Assembly (NCBI RefSeq): GCF_049200465.1
Contig: NZ_CP120836.1
Location: 992,001-1,056,000 of the forward strand
DNA: 64,000 nucleotides
Source of the DNA: Leptothermofonsia sp049200465
GTDB taxonomy: Bacteria; Cyanobacteriota; Cyanobacteriia; Leptolyngbyales; Leptolyngbyaceae
Reading direction: 5' to 3'
Made by a program: the position numbers and the translations under genes. Within the stretch, counting starts at the first letter, position 1, and every line of letters begins with the position of its first letter. Positions 52,231 to 61,109 of this stretch are shown here, piece after piece. The notes beneath the pieces are model-generated. The model saw nothing but the letters and a program-made list of their open reading frames with translations. It did no database searches and was not told where the DNA came from.

Positions 52231-52637
52231 CTTGGAATCTTGCTTAAAAGCGGCTCTAACCAGGGCTGAAACTGGTCACGCCGAAATACTTGAGCCCGAC
52301 GGTGGTAGTCAAACCGAACCAGGCTCGGAATTCCATGCTTGCGAACGCATTCTTGAATCCAGGACGCAACTCCTTGCCCTTCCTGAGGATGCAGCTCAGC
52401 CTGAAAAGGTACATACATCAAAACCAGGCCACTATGGGATTGCAATGGAGCATCTTGTTCAATTAAAGCAGTCAGACTTGGATGGCGAGAGTGATAGCTT
52501 TTCTCAGCGTAAGGGCTAGTCCGTTCGTGTTTGAGGTGTTCTCGTAGCGTTCTAGAACGTTCGTGCCCCGACTTCAGTGAAGAGTGCTCTACATGGGAAT
52601 CAACACGGTATTTCCGACGAAATTGTCTTTGGGTCAT
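52227..52637 (-). CDS. Hypothetical protein, 136 residues
   Basis: An unrecognised protein with an Arg/His/Ser-rich N-terminal half and a more structured C-terminal half (HSGLVLMYVPFQAELHPQEGQ, then VASWIQECVRKHGIPSLVRFDY). AGGAG four bases before ATG 52637 supports the start. The TAG stop codon is formed by the terminal CTAG of the adjacent 104 bp element, so the original C-terminus may have been altered. Confidence 0.55.
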   Translation of the reverse strand: MTQRQFRRKYRVDSHVEHSSLKSGHERSRTLREHLKHERTSPYAEKSYHSRHPSLTALIEQDAPLQSHSGLVLMYVPFQAELHPQEGQGVASWIQECVRKHGIPSLVRFDYHRRAQVFRRDQFQPWLEPLLSKIPS

Positions 52638-53009
52638 AAAACTCCTGATTTGAGAGGACAAAAAAGTCAATCGTTTCCTCCCTGTCGAACTACAGGCCTA
52701 TAGGAGGATCGATTGACCTATGTAAGTAAGCAACGATGTTGATCTGTACAAAAATCTTCTCTAATTCAATAGTAACTATTTTTTATGTTGCGCGACATTT
52801 TTTTGCAGAACTGTGCTTTCGGTTGCAATTTGTGGCGCGATCGTCGAAATTGGAAGAGGTAACCTGTAAGCCAATACTAGTAGGGATTTCAGGTATCAAT
52901 TAACGTCTTCAGAAAGGATTGAACCCCCAACTGGCCTGGAAAGATACAGTTTCGAGTCTTCTGATTACGTTAGCGTGAGTAAGCCCATTTTTAGTAATAC
53001 GGTGGAACC
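52638..53009. other. Intergenic region upstream of gltA
   Basis: No gene or repeat identified. The promoter of gltA is expected near the right end. Confidence 0.5.
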
Positions 53010-54146
53010 ATGACTGTCTGCGAGTATAGGGCAGGGTTAGAAGGCATTCCCGCAACCCAATCCAGCATTAGCTATGTCGATGGGCAGCGAGGAATTTTGG
53101 AGTATCGGGGAATTCCGATTGAGAAATTGGCCGAACAAAGCAATTTCTTAGAGACGGCGTACCTTCTAATCTGGGGAGAACTGCCCACCCAAGAAGAGTT
53201 AAACCTCTTTGAATATGAGATTACCCATCATCGGCGATTAAAGTATCGCATTCGGGATATGATGAAGTGTTTCCCTGAAAGCGGTCACCCGATGGATGCA
53301 CTACAAGCCTGTGCTGCGGCTCTGGGTTTGTTCTACTCCAAGCGGGCTCTAGATGACCCTGCCTACATTCGGGCAGCCGTAATCAGACTGTTGGCAAAAA
53401 TTCCAACCATGGTTGCAGCTTTTCAACTGATGCGCAAAGGAAATGACCCGGTGCAGCCGCGGGATGACCTGGACTATGCCGCCAATTTCCTGTACATGCT
53501 GAACGAAAAGGAACCTGACCCCCTTCCCGCCAAGATTCTTGAAGTGAGCCTGATTCTTCACGCTGAGCATACCATCAACGCTTCAACCTTTTCAGCGATG
53601 GTAACGGCTTCTACCCTGACCGACCCCTATGCCGTTGTTGCATCTGCGGTGGGTACCCTTGCCGGTCCCCTTCATGGTGGGGCCAGTGAGGAAGTAATTT
53701 TCATGCTGGAAGAAATTGGTTCCGTTGAAAATGTTCGACCCTGGTTAGACGAACAGCTTGCCCACAAGTCCAAAATCATGGGATTTGGCCATCGAGTTTA
53801 CAAAGTTAAGGACCCCCGTGCCACAATCTTGCAGCAACTGGCAGAAAAGTTATTTGAGGAATACGGTCGAGATAAGTATTACGATGTCGCTGTTGAACTG
53901 GAACAGGCGGTTGCAGAGAAGTTAGGACATAAAGGGATTTATCCTAACGTTGACTTTTATTCTGGGCTGGTTTACCGCAAGTTAGGGATTCCCACAGACC
54001 TTTTCACTCCGGTATTTGCGATTTCTCGCACGGCTGGCTGGCTGGCTCACTGGAAAGAGCAACTGAATGAAAACCGAATTTTCCGCCCAACTCAGATTTA
54101 CACGGGGCTGCATGATGCTCCTTACGTGCCGATCGCAGAACGGTAG
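53010..54146 (+). CDS. gltA: Citrate synthase
   Basis: A 378-residue enzyme joining acetyl-CoA and oxaloacetate to citrate, the entry to the open TCA branch that feeds glutamate synthesis. Visible signatures: YRGIPIEKLAEQSNFLE near the N-terminus, LHAEHTINASTF with the catalytic histidine, GPLHGGASEEV, GFGHRVYKVKDPRA, and FYSGLVYRKLGIP. Short (type II-like) form usual in cyanobacteria. It lies immediately before ndhAIGE, a known cyanobacterial neighbourhood, but 770 bp and two hairpins separate it from ndhA. Confidence 0.98.
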   Translation: MTVCEYRAGLEGIPATQSSISYVDGQRGILEYRGIPIEKLAEQSNFLETAYLLIWGELPTQEELNLFEYEITHHRRLKYRIRDMMKCFPESGHPMDALQACAAALGLFYSKRALDDPAYIRAAVIRLLAKIPTMVAAFQLMRKGNDPVQPRDDLDYAANFLYMLNEKEPDPLPAKILEVSLILHAEHTINASTFSAMVTASTLTDPYAVVASAVGTLAGPLHGGASEEVIFMLEEIGSVENVRPWLDEQLAHKSKIMGFGHRVYKVKDPRATILQQLAEKLFEEYGRDKYYDVAVELEQAVAEKLGHKGIYPNVDFYSGLVYRKLGIPTDLFTPVFAISRTAGWLAHWKEQLNENRIFRPTQIYTGLHDAPYVPIAER

Positions 54147-54388
54147 AAAACGATGGAAAGGGGTGTTGCCCACTTGAACCCTGACTTAAAGATAGACAGT
54201 GGCGAGCGGGGAGGAAGATTTTTGCTTTGGATGGTCGCATGCTATAAAAAGCTAATGGCAGTGCCGTCTTAATTTCTTTCTCTAACTAATGATTTCCTTC
54301 TCTAACTCTAATGATGGGCGACACCCCTCTTGCCTTTCTTCGAAACCCTTGCCACGATAGCAGAAGTGACGATTTTCAGGAACTCCAG

Positions 54389-54412
54389 CCCTCAGATTCT
54401 TGGTTCTGAGGG
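54389..54412 (+). terminator. Rho-independent terminator of gltA
   Basis: The arms CCCTCAG and CTGAGGG enclose ten bases, and TTTCTTTCT follows. Confidence 0.75.
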
Positions 54413-54445
54413 TTTCTTTCTATCAGCACTTCATCTTTTATCTTT

Positions 54446-54476
54446 GATATAGCAGGCCTAAAGATATAGCAGGCCT
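54446..54476. repeat. Direct repeat GATATAGCAGGCCT, period 17
   Basis: Two perfect 14-mers separated by AAA. Confidence 0.85.
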
Positions 54477-54502
54477 GAATCAGTCGTGAAATTGAGAAGC
54501 TT

Positions 54503-54537
54503 TGTGAGAAAGGATTCCGCAGGAATCCTTTCTCACA
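54503..54537. repeat. 16 bp palindrome with GGATTCC core
   Basis: TGTGAGAAAGGATTCC, loop GCA, then the exact complement. The core GGATTCC-GCA-GGAATCC recurs in the opposite orientation downstream of eno (60936-60962). Confidence 0.85.
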
Positions 54538-54565
54538 ATCCGAATAGGACCGCCACATCGTCTTA

Positions 54566-54642
54566 GCCATCAGACTCAGGACAGGGTACAGGGGTGAAAC
54601 CCCTGGCTGGGGTTTTGCTCACTCACTCTCTTTTAAACCAGT
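54566..54642. repeat. A-type repeat, partial
   Basis: GCCATCAGACTCAGGACAGGGTACAGGGGTGAAACCCCTGGCTGGGG and diverged remainder; one end lost. Confidence 0.65.
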
Positions 54643-54913
54643 TTTCTATGCAACCTGGTGGCAACTATTTTTCTTTTTTTAATTTTTTCAACCCATCGTC
54701 AGGTATCTATACCTTCATCTTCAAGATATTGATGTCTTTTCCATATCCCAGGAGTTCTCCTGAGAGATATACTAGGGACGCAGATGCAAATGTAACGATG
54801 TCTTTACTAAGGACACTTTAGAGATGTCTGGTCAGGGCGACTCTAGAGAATTAATGGTTCAAGTTGCGTGTGCAGTAGAGTGAATGCTGAGTAATGCTTT
54901 AGCCAGGTAAGAA

Positions 54914-56032
54914 ATGAACTCAGGAATCGATGTACAGGAAATTTTTGTCCGATCTTTGATGGACCTGGGGTTGCCGCCCGGCGCTGCGAAGGTGATCTGG
55001 ATGCCGCTACCGATGCTGTTGATGATTATCGGCGCAACAGTAGGAGTATTGGTGACGGTCTGGCTGGAGCGGAAGATTTCTGCTGCAGCTCAGCAACGAA
55101 TTGGTCCTGAGTACATTGGTCCGCTGGGCGTATTGGCACCTGTTGCAGACGGCTTGAAGTTGATCTTCAAAGAGGATGTTGTCCCCGCCAAGTCTGATCC
55201 ATTGCTGTTTACCCTAGGTCCGGTGATTGTGGTGATTCCGGTCTTCCTATCCTATATGATTGTGCCGTTTGGGCAGAATCTGGTGGTGACAAATGTGGGG
55301 ATGGGGGTATTTTTGTGGATTGCCCTGTCGAGCATTGCTCCAATTGGGCTGCTGATGTCGGGGTATGCTTCGAATAACAAGTATTCCCTGTTGGGTGGCT
55401 TACGGGCAGCCGCACAGTCGATTAGTTATGAAATTCCGCTGGCATTGTCGGTGCTGGCGATTGCCATGATGTCGAACTCGCTTAGTACAGTTGATATTGT
55501 GGATCAGCAGTCTGGTTACGGTCTTCTGGGCTGGAACATCTGGCGTCAGCCGGTCGGGTTTATTATTTTCTGGATCGCCGCTCTGGCAGAATGTGAACGG
55601 ATTCCGTTTGACTTGCCGGAGGCAGAGGAAGAGTTAGTGGCTGGGTATCAGACCGAATATTCGGGTATGAAGTTTGCTCTTTTCTACCTGGGTGCCTACG
55701 TTAACCTGGTGCTTTCGGCGTTACTGGTGGCAGTTCTCTACCTGGGTGGTTGGGAGTTTCCAGTTCCACTCAACATGGTTGCGAGTTGGCTGGGGGTCAA
55801 CGAAGCCAATCCGGTTTTCCAGGTTGTAACCGCTTCATTGGGCATTACGATGACGTTGCTCAAGGCTTACTTCCTGGTATTTCTGGCAATCTTGCTGCGC
55901 TGGACCGTACCCCGCGTTCGGATTGACCAGTTGTTAGACTTGGGTTGGAAGTTTCTGCTGCCGGTATCTCTGGTAAATCTTTTGTTGACCGCAGGTTTGA
56001 AGCTTGCTTTTCCGGCTGCTTTTGGTGGCTAG
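54914..56032 (+). CDS. ndhA: NAD(P)H-quinone oxidoreductase subunit 1
   Basis: A 372-residue membrane subunit of the photosynthetic NDH-1 complex. Eight hydrophobic helices are visible. The conserved loops VWLERKISAAAQQRIGPEYIGPLG and ERIPFDLPEAEEELVAGYQTEYSG line the quinone site. Length fits cyanobacterial NdhA. First gene of ndhA-ndhI-ndhG-ndhE. The complex carries electrons from ferredoxin to plastoquinone in respiration and cyclic flow. Confidence 0.98.
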   Translation: MNSGIDVQEIFVRSLMDLGLPPGAAKVIWMPLPMLLMIIGATVGVLVTVWLERKISAAAQQRIGPEYIGPLGVLAPVADGLKLIFKEDVVPAKSDPLLFTLGPVIVVIPVFLSYMIVPFGQNLVVTNVGMGVFLWIALSSIAPIGLLMSGYASNNKYSLLGGLRAAAQSISYEIPLALSVLAIAMMSNSLSTVDIVDQQSGYGLLGWNIWRQPVGFIIFWIAALAECERIPFDLPEAEEELVAGYQTEYSGMKFALFYLGAYVNLVLSALLVAVLYLGGWEFPVPLNMVASWLGVNEANPVFQVVTASLGITMTLLKAYFLVFLAILLRWTVPRVRIDQLLDLGWKFLLPVSLVNLLLTAGLKLAFPAAFGG

Positions 56033-56033
56033 A

Positions 56034-56061
56034 AGAAGTTTCGAGTTCTAAGTTTTGAGTT
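56034..56061. repeat. Heptanucleotide-type array between ndhA and ndhI
   Basis: About four heptamers ending in GTT (AGAAGTT, TCGAGTT, CTAAGTT, TTGAGTT), directly behind the ndhA stop. Related to the GAGTTCT array in egtB. Confidence 0.65.
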
Positions 56062-56123
56062 ATCCCTATCCGCCTCATGCTTATAGAACTCATCGTTTAT
56101 AACTCACAACTTAACTGAAGGCT

Positions 56124-56708
56124 ATGTTGAAATTTCTCAAGCAGGTTAGAGATTATACCAAGGAAGCTGTTCAGGCGGCTCGATACATTGGTCAGGGGCT
56201 TTCCGTAACCTTTGATCACATGCAAAGGCGTCCGGTGACAGTGCAGTATCCCTACGAAAAGCTCATTCCTTCAGAGCGGTTTCGCGGACGAATCCACTTT
56301 GAGTTTGACAAGTGTATTTCCTGTGAAGTGTGTGTCAGGGTTTGCCCAATTAATCTGCCTGTGGTGGATTGGGAATTTAACACTGAGATGAAGAAAAAGC
56401 AGCTCAAGCACTACAGCATTGATTTTGGAGTTTGCATTTTTTGTGGCAACTGTGTGGAGTTTTGTCCCACGAATTGCCTGTCAATGACTGAAGAGTATGA
56501 GCTTTCGGTGTACGATCGCCACGAGCTGAACTACGACAATGTTGCCCTTGGGCGCTTACCCTATAAGGTGACAAACGACCCGATGGTAACCCCTCTAAGA
56601 GAGCTGGCCTATCTACCCAAAGGTGTGACAGATCCCCATGAATTGCCAGCAGATGCTCGTCGAGCTGGACTTCGCCCAGAGGAAATTTTGGAACAGATGG
56701 AAAAGTGA
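56124..56708 (+). CDS. ndhI: NAD(P)H-quinone oxidoreductase subunit I (8Fe ferredoxin type)
   Basis: A 194-residue peripheral subunit with two [4Fe-4S] clusters: CISCEVCVRVCP and CIFCGNCVEFCP, the pattern CxxCxxCxxxCP twice. It passes electrons through the peripheral arm of NDH-1. The family N-terminus VTFDHMQRRPVTVQYPYEKL is present. 91 bp downstream of ndhA. Confidence 0.98.
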   Translation: MLKFLKQVRDYTKEAVQAARYIGQGLSVTFDHMQRRPVTVQYPYEKLIPSERFRGRIHFEFDKCISCEVCVRVCPINLPVVDWEFNTEMKKKQLKHYSIDFGVCIFCGNCVEFCPTNCLSMTEEYELSVYDRHELNYDNVALGRLPYKVTNDPMVTPLRELAYLPKGVTDPHELPADARRAGLRPEEILEQMEK

Positions 56709-56808
56709 GAGTTGGTCTTTGGCCATTCGTCCTTCGTCACTGCTAGCCCATGACAAATGACCAATAGCCAGGACAAAGTGACAAGTTTCTTGATAGGAGC
56801 GTAGTGTA

Positions 56809-57423
56809 GTGAATCTGGCTGAAGGCGTTCAAATTGTTTCGTTTGGCTTACTATCCCTGATGATGCTGGGCGCAGCCTTAGGCGTTGTTTTGGTTTCAAA
56901 CATCGTCTACTCAGCTTTTTTGCTGGGAGGTGTATTCATTAGCATAGCGGGGCTTTATCTGCTGTTGAATGCGGATTTTGTGGCGACGGCTCAGGTACTG
57001 ATCTATGTGGGAGCCGTGAATGTTCTGATTCTGTTCGCCATCATGCTGGTGAATAAGCGTCAAGATTTTGCACCTGTTCCCAGAGCCTGGATTCGTAAGA
57101 CGGCGACGGGTTTAGTGTGTATTGGTCTGTTTCTGCTCCTGGCAACGATGGTTGTGGTAACTCCCTGGACGATGTCCACTCAGGTGGCGGCTGGCAATTC
57201 TGCGATTGTTGCGATCGGCAAGCATTTCTTCAGTGACTTTTTGCTGCCCTTTGAGCTGGCGTCAGTGTTGCTGCTGATGGCATTGATTGGGGCGGTGATT
57301 TTGGCACGCCGTGAACTGATTCCCGAACAGCCAACGACTCCGGCCCAGCCTCCGGCTCTTACTCTGCCTGAGCGCCCACGGGAACTTGTTTCAGCCAGTT
57401 CAATCAAGCCAGGTGAGAAGTAA
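56809..57423 (+). CDS. ndhG: NAD(P)H-quinone oxidoreductase subunit 6
   Basis: A 204-residue membrane subunit of NDH-1 with five hydrophobic helices and the conserved YVGAVNVLILFAIML. It begins with GTG. The C-terminal ~35 residues (PEQPTTPAQPPALTLPERPR) are Pro-rich and likely disordered. Its TAA stop is part of the terminal TAAGTAGCTAGGCGC of a B repeat that abuts it, so the repeat's insertion seems to have set the present C-terminus. Confidence 0.97.
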   Translation: MNLAEGVQIVSFGLLSLMMLGAALGVVLVSNIVYSAFLLGGVFISIAGLYLLLNADFVATAQVLIYVGAVNVLILFAIMLVNKRQDFAPVPRAWIRKTATGLVCIGLFLLLATMVVVTPWTMSTQVAAGNSAIVAIGKHFFSDFLLPFELASVLLLMALIGAVILARRELIPEQPTTPAQPPALTLPERPRELVSASSIKPGEK

Positions 57424-57536
57424 GTAGCTAGGCGCAATTAAATTAAGGGTAATTTCGGGGGTTGAGGGGGTGAAACCCCCTGCCTGGGGGCGGAGCCCCA
57501 CTCCCCCCTTTACCAATTAAGTGTGACTACCTACTT
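57421..57536. repeat. B-type repeat inside the ndh operon
   Basis: A full copy of about 115 bp, from TAAGTAGCTAGGCGCAATTA to GTGACTACCTACTTA, placed between ndhG and ndhE. The central GGGTGAAACCCCC and GGGGGCGGAGCCCC can form stems in the transcript. Confidence 0.92.
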
Positions 57537-57582
57537 AGAAGTCTATCGATTTGGAGCAGTTGAGACAGAGCGAGAGATTTTT

Positions 57583-57891
57583 ATGCTGCAACTTCAGTTC
57601 TTTCTACTTTTGGCGGCGGGGCTATTTTGTATTGGCATCTATGGACTGATTACCAGTCGTAATGCTGTTCGGGTTTTGATGTCAATTGAATTGATGCTGA
57701 ACTCTGTAAACCTAAACCTGATGGCATTTTCTAATTATCTAGACTCGCAAGCGGTGAAAGGGCAGGTGTTTACTACCTTTGTGATTGCGATCGCGGCGGC
57801 TGAAGCGGCAGTGGGACTAGCGATCGTGCTGGCAATTTACCGTAACCGCGACACAGTTGATATGGAGCAATTTAACCTGCTCAAGTGGTAG
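57583..57891 (+). CDS. ndhE: NAD(P)H-quinone oxidoreductase subunit 4L
   Basis: A 102-residue membrane subunit with three helices. The signature SRNAVRVLMSIELMLNSVNLNL and the C-terminal AEAAVGLAIVLAIYRNR are diagnostic. The start is ATG 57583 (MLQLQFFLLLAAG); an upstream in-frame ATG at 57523 lies inside the B repeat and would add 20 unrelated residues. The B repeat separates it from ndhG by 159 bp, unusually far for this operon. Confidence 0.97.
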   Translation: MLQLQFFLLLAAGLFCIGIYGLITSRNAVRVLMSIELMLNSVNLNLMAFSNYLDSQAVKGQVFTTFVIAIAAAEAAVGLAIVLAIYRNRDTVDMEQFNLLKW

Positions 57892-57963
57892 GTGCAGAAA
57901 GGATAGCTGTTAAGAGATAGGTGCTAGTAGACTAGCATCTATTACCAACTACTTTCTGAGACT

Positions 57964-58884
57964 GTGCAACTAAACCAGGTTATTATTGCCCATAAAGCAG
58001 GGGATGTAAACAGCCAGCGCGTGGCTGAGAAGTGCGCACGCCAGCTAGAGAATCGCGGCTGTAAAGTATTGATGGGACCGAGCGGTCCAAAAGATAATCC
58101 TTATCCAGTCTTTTTAGCTTCTGTGAACCAGCCGATTGATTTGGCCATAGTACTGGGTGGAGATGGTACAGCGCTATCGGCTGCTCGTAACCTTTCGAGC
58201 GATTATATTCCAATTCTGGCTGTTAACGTGGGGGGGCACCTGGGGTTTTTAACCGAGTCTTCCGATGAGTTTATGGACTCGGAAGCGGTCTGGGATCGGC
58301 TGATTGAGGATCGGTTTGCTGTTCAGCAGCGGATGATGTTGCAAGCGACGGTGTTTGAAGGAAACCGAACAAATTTGGAACCCATGAGCGATCGCTTCCT
58401 GGCGCTGAACGAAATGTGTGTCAAACCGGCCTCAGCAGACCGGATGCTCACTTCCATTCTGGAAATGGAGATTGATGGGGAGGTGGTAGATCAGTACCAG
58501 GGCGATGGGTTGATCATTGCAACACCAACGGGTTCAACCTGCTATACGTTAGCTGCCAATGGACCCATCATCCATCCCGGCATGGAGGCAATTACAGTGA
58601 CACCTATTTGTCCCCTTAGTCTTTCCAGCCGTCCCATCGTTTTGCCACCCGGTTCGGTCGTGAGTGTGTGGCCTCTCGCTGATAGGGACTTGAGTACTAA
58701 ACTCTGGATGGATGGGGTCCTGGCAACCTCCATTTGGCCGGGTCAACGGGTAGATATTCGCATGGCAGAATGCCAAGCTAAATTTATTCTTCTACAAGAA
58801 AACTATTCCTATTACAAAACTCTGCGGGAAAAGCTGCAATGGGCAGGAGCCAGAGTTCGTTACAGTAATAACCACCGAAATTAA
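57964..58884 (+). CDS. nadK: NAD kinase
   Basis: A 306-residue enzyme phosphorylating NAD to NADP. GGDGTALSAARN is the diphosphate-kinase-type GGDG site, followed by NVGGHLGFLTE and TPTGSTCYTLAANGPIIHP, all diagnostic. Starts with GTG and lies 72 bp behind ndhE in the same direction, so it may be co-transcribed; cyanobacteria usually have two NAD kinases and this is one of them. Confidence 0.97.
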   Translation: MQLNQVIIAHKAGDVNSQRVAEKCARQLENRGCKVLMGPSGPKDNPYPVFLASVNQPIDLAIVLGGDGTALSAARNLSSDYIPILAVNVGGHLGFLTESSDEFMDSEAVWDRLIEDRFAVQQRMMLQATVFEGNRTNLEPMSDRFLALNEMCVKPASADRMLTSILEMEIDGEVVDQYQGDGLIIATPTGSTCYTLAANGPIIHPGMEAITVTPICPLSLSSRPIVLPPGSVVSVWPLADRDLSTKLWMDGVLATSIWPGQRVDIRMAECQAKFILLQENYSYYKTLREKLQWAGARVRYSNNHRN

Positions 58885-59007
58885 GTGTTCCCACAACCAG
58901 ATCAACACTCTAATTCCAAGGATAAGAATCACAAACTATCAGAAAGGGGCGATTAGTGTGGCGGGCCCGTTCGTCGGCTGAGGTTTTTCATACTCTTTTT
59001 TTTGGAC

Positions 59008-59122
59008 TATAGCTCTACGCGGGCGCGTTAGGACATTGAAATTAGAGAGGGAGTAGGGGCTTCGTCCCCAGCCAGGGGTGGAACCCCTGCACCCCGTCCT
59101 AACCATAATGACTACCGCTATA
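59008..59122. repeat. A-type palindromic repeat, full length
   Basis: From TATAGCTCTACGCGGGCGCG to CATAATGACTACCGCTATA; 115 bp. Confidence 0.92.
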
Positions 59123-59210
59123 TCCCCCACTCTTTAACAGCATTGACAAATTCCAGATCAGCCGTGAGGTCAATCCCTCCTTGCCAGTTGAATTAGATAC
59201 AAATATCGAT

Positions 59211-59250
59211 GTAGTGGGTGTTACTAGAAAGTAGTAGGTGTTACTAGAAA
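59211..59250. repeat. 20 bp tandem duplication, one mismatch
   Basis: GTAGTGGGTGTTACTAGAAA is followed at once by GTAGTAGGTGTTACTAGAAA. Confidence 0.9.
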
Positions 59251-59613
59251 CATCTAGGCCATACACATTAATTTAATAGGGTAGAAGCCGACTTTAGGAC
59301 ATTTCCATACTGTGGAGAATAGTTTTCCGTGTCAGAAGATACAAAGAAAATTTATACCCATTTTTCAGTGCCATTTTTCAGAGATTGAACATTGCGAATT
59401 CCAGAGATGGAAGCAAGGTTGGATGTTTAAGACTTCGTTGCATGCAATTTATCCCTCTTTTAGCAGTGCCTTGATTGCGCAGAAGCTCTGAGTTTTGAAC
59501 TTTTCAGTGGGCCTACCAAATGTTAAAAGAGTTCATACCTGACAAGAAACTTGAGGATTCATCTGGTTCAATAATTGTCGGGTCTTTACGGTCAATTAAC
59601 AGGAAGTTATTTT

Positions 59614-60903
59614 ATGGCAGCGATCGCATCCATCACCGCCAGAGAAATTCTCGACTCTCGCGGCAACCCCACGGTTGAAGTTGATGTGGTATTAACCGAT
59701 GGCAGTAGGGGGCGGGCAGCCGTGCCCTCTGGGGCATCAACGGGTAGCCGCGAAGCACTGGAACTTAGGGATGGAGATTCCAAACGGTATGGTGGCAAGG
59801 GCGTACTCAAAGCGGTAGAAAATGTCAAAGGGGCGATCGCAAATCTGCTCAAAGGAGCCGATGCTTCCGATCAGGCAGCGATTGACCAGAAAATGTTGCA
59901 GTTAGATGGCACCGAGTACAAGTCGAACCTGGGGGCTAATGCAATTTTGGGAGTTTCAATGGCGGTTTCCCGTGCCGCTGCCACCTCTGCAGGCATTCCC
60001 CTCTACCAGTATCTGGGAGGCGAGGGAGCTAATCTGTTGCCAGTTCCTTGTTTTAATATCCTCAACGGAGGTGCCCACGCCGATAACGACGTGGATTTTC
60101 AGGAATTCATGATTGTGCCAACGGGGGCAACCACTTTCAGCCAATCCTTACAAATGGGTGCCGAGGTTTACCATGCCCTGAAATCCATTCTTAAACAAAA
60201 AGGCTACAGCACCGGGGTCGGGGACGAAGGGGGCTTTGCTCCCAGTCTGAAAGCCAATATTGAAGCGATTGAGCTCATTTTGGCGGGGATTGAGAAAGTT
60301 GGGTTGAAACCGGGAGAGGACATGGTGATTGCCCTCGACCCGGCCACCAGCGAACTGTATCGGGAAGATGGGGGTTACTACGAATTCTACAAATCTGACA
60401 AAAGTCACAAAAGCACCGAAGAAATGATTGACCTGTGGGAAAGTTGGGTGAACCAGTTCCCCATTGTTTCCATTGAAGACGGATTGGGCGAAAAGGACTG
60501 GGAAGGCTGGAAGCAACTGACCAAACGGTTGGGCGATCGCATCCAGCTTGTAGGTGATGATGCTTTTGTCACAAATCCCCAAATTATTAAGCAGGCGATC
60601 GCCGATGGCGTCGGCAACTCCTCTCTGATTAAAGTGAATCAAGTCGGCTCCATTAGTGAGACATTGGATGCCATCAACATCTCCTACAGTGCAGGTTACA
60701 CCTGCATGGTCAGCCACCGCTCTGGCGAAACTTCCGATGACTTCATTGCGGATCTAGCCGTAGCCACCCGGTCAGGCGAAATCAAAACCGGAGCACCCTG
60801 CCGTGGCGAACGACTGGCCAAGTACAACCAACTCTTACGAATTGAAGAGGAATTAGGCAGCCGGGCCCAGTACGCTGGTTGGATGAAGTTTAAGAAGAAA
60901 TAA
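59614..60903 (+). CDS. eno: Enolase
   Basis: A 429-residue glycolytic enzyme interconverting 2-phosphoglycerate and phosphoenolpyruvate. Signatures: EILDSRGNPTVEVDV, VPSGASTGSREALELRD, GVGDEGGFAP, and SHRSGETSDDFIADLAV with the Mg ligands between. The start at 59614 (MAAIAS) has AGGAAG about 9 nt upstream; an earlier ATG-like frame from 59575 adds 13 unsupported residues. Single gene with its own hairpin terminator. Confidence 0.98.
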   Translation: MAAIASITAREILDSRGNPTVEVDVVLTDGSRGRAAVPSGASTGSREALELRDGDSKRYGGKGVLKAVENVKGAIANLLKGADASDQAAIDQKMLQLDGTEYKSNLGANAILGVSMAVSRAAATSAGIPLYQYLGGEGANLLPVPCFNILNGGAHADNDVDFQEFMIVPTGATTFSQSLQMGAEVYHALKSILKQKGYSTGVGDEGGFAPSLKANIEAIELILAGIEKVGLKPGEDMVIALDPATSELYREDGGYYEFYKSDKSHKSTEEMIDLWESWVNQFPIVSIEDGLGEKDWEGWKQLTKRLGDRIQLVGDDAFVTNPQIIKQAIADGVGNSSLIKVNQVGSISETLDAINISYSAGYTCMVSHRSGETSDDFIADLAVATRSGEIKTGAPCRGERLAKYNQLLRIEEELGSRAQYAGWMKFKKK

Positions 60904-60935
60904 ATCAGTTGTATAGCGATCCTATCTGGATTTTG

Positions 60936-60962
60936 AAAAGGGATTCCTGCGGAATCCCTTTT
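60936..60962 (+). terminator. Hairpin downstream of eno
   Basis: AAAAGGGATTCC, loop TGC, GGAATCCCTTTT: a 12 bp perfect stem ending in four T. The GGATTCC core matches the palindrome downstream of gltA. Confidence 0.75.
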
Positions 60963-60993
60963 CCAAAAGTCCTTTCATTTCACGAATCATGTA

Positions 60994-61109
60994 TATAGCT
61001 CTACGCAGGTGCGTTAGGACATTGGAATTAGAGAGGGAGTGGGGGCTTCGCCCCCAGCCAGGGGTTCCAACTCCTGCACCCCGTCCTAACCATAATGACT
61101 ACCGCTATA
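60994..61109. repeat. A-type palindromic repeat, first of a tandem pair
   Basis: From TATAGCTCTACGCAGGTGCG to CATAATGACTACCGCTATA. It overlaps the next copy by four bases (TATA). Confidence 0.92.

Larger units (their letters stand above)
54147..54913. other. Long spacer between gltA and ndhA
   Basis: Contains a terminator (54389-54412), a 14 bp direct repeat of period 17 (54446-54476), a 16 bp perfect palindrome (54503-54537) and a partial A repeat (54566-54642). No gene is supported. Confidence 0.65.
58885..59613. other. Intergenic region upstream of eno
   Basis: Contains an A repeat (59008-59122) and a 20 bp tandem duplication (59211-59250). The remaining 360 bp before eno hold no visible gene. 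Confidence 0.6.

Noticed and set aside
52900..52960. GGGGGTTCAATCC-like sequence on the minus strand, resembling a tRNA T-arm
   Set aside because: The T-stem does not pair and no acceptor or anticodon stem is found.
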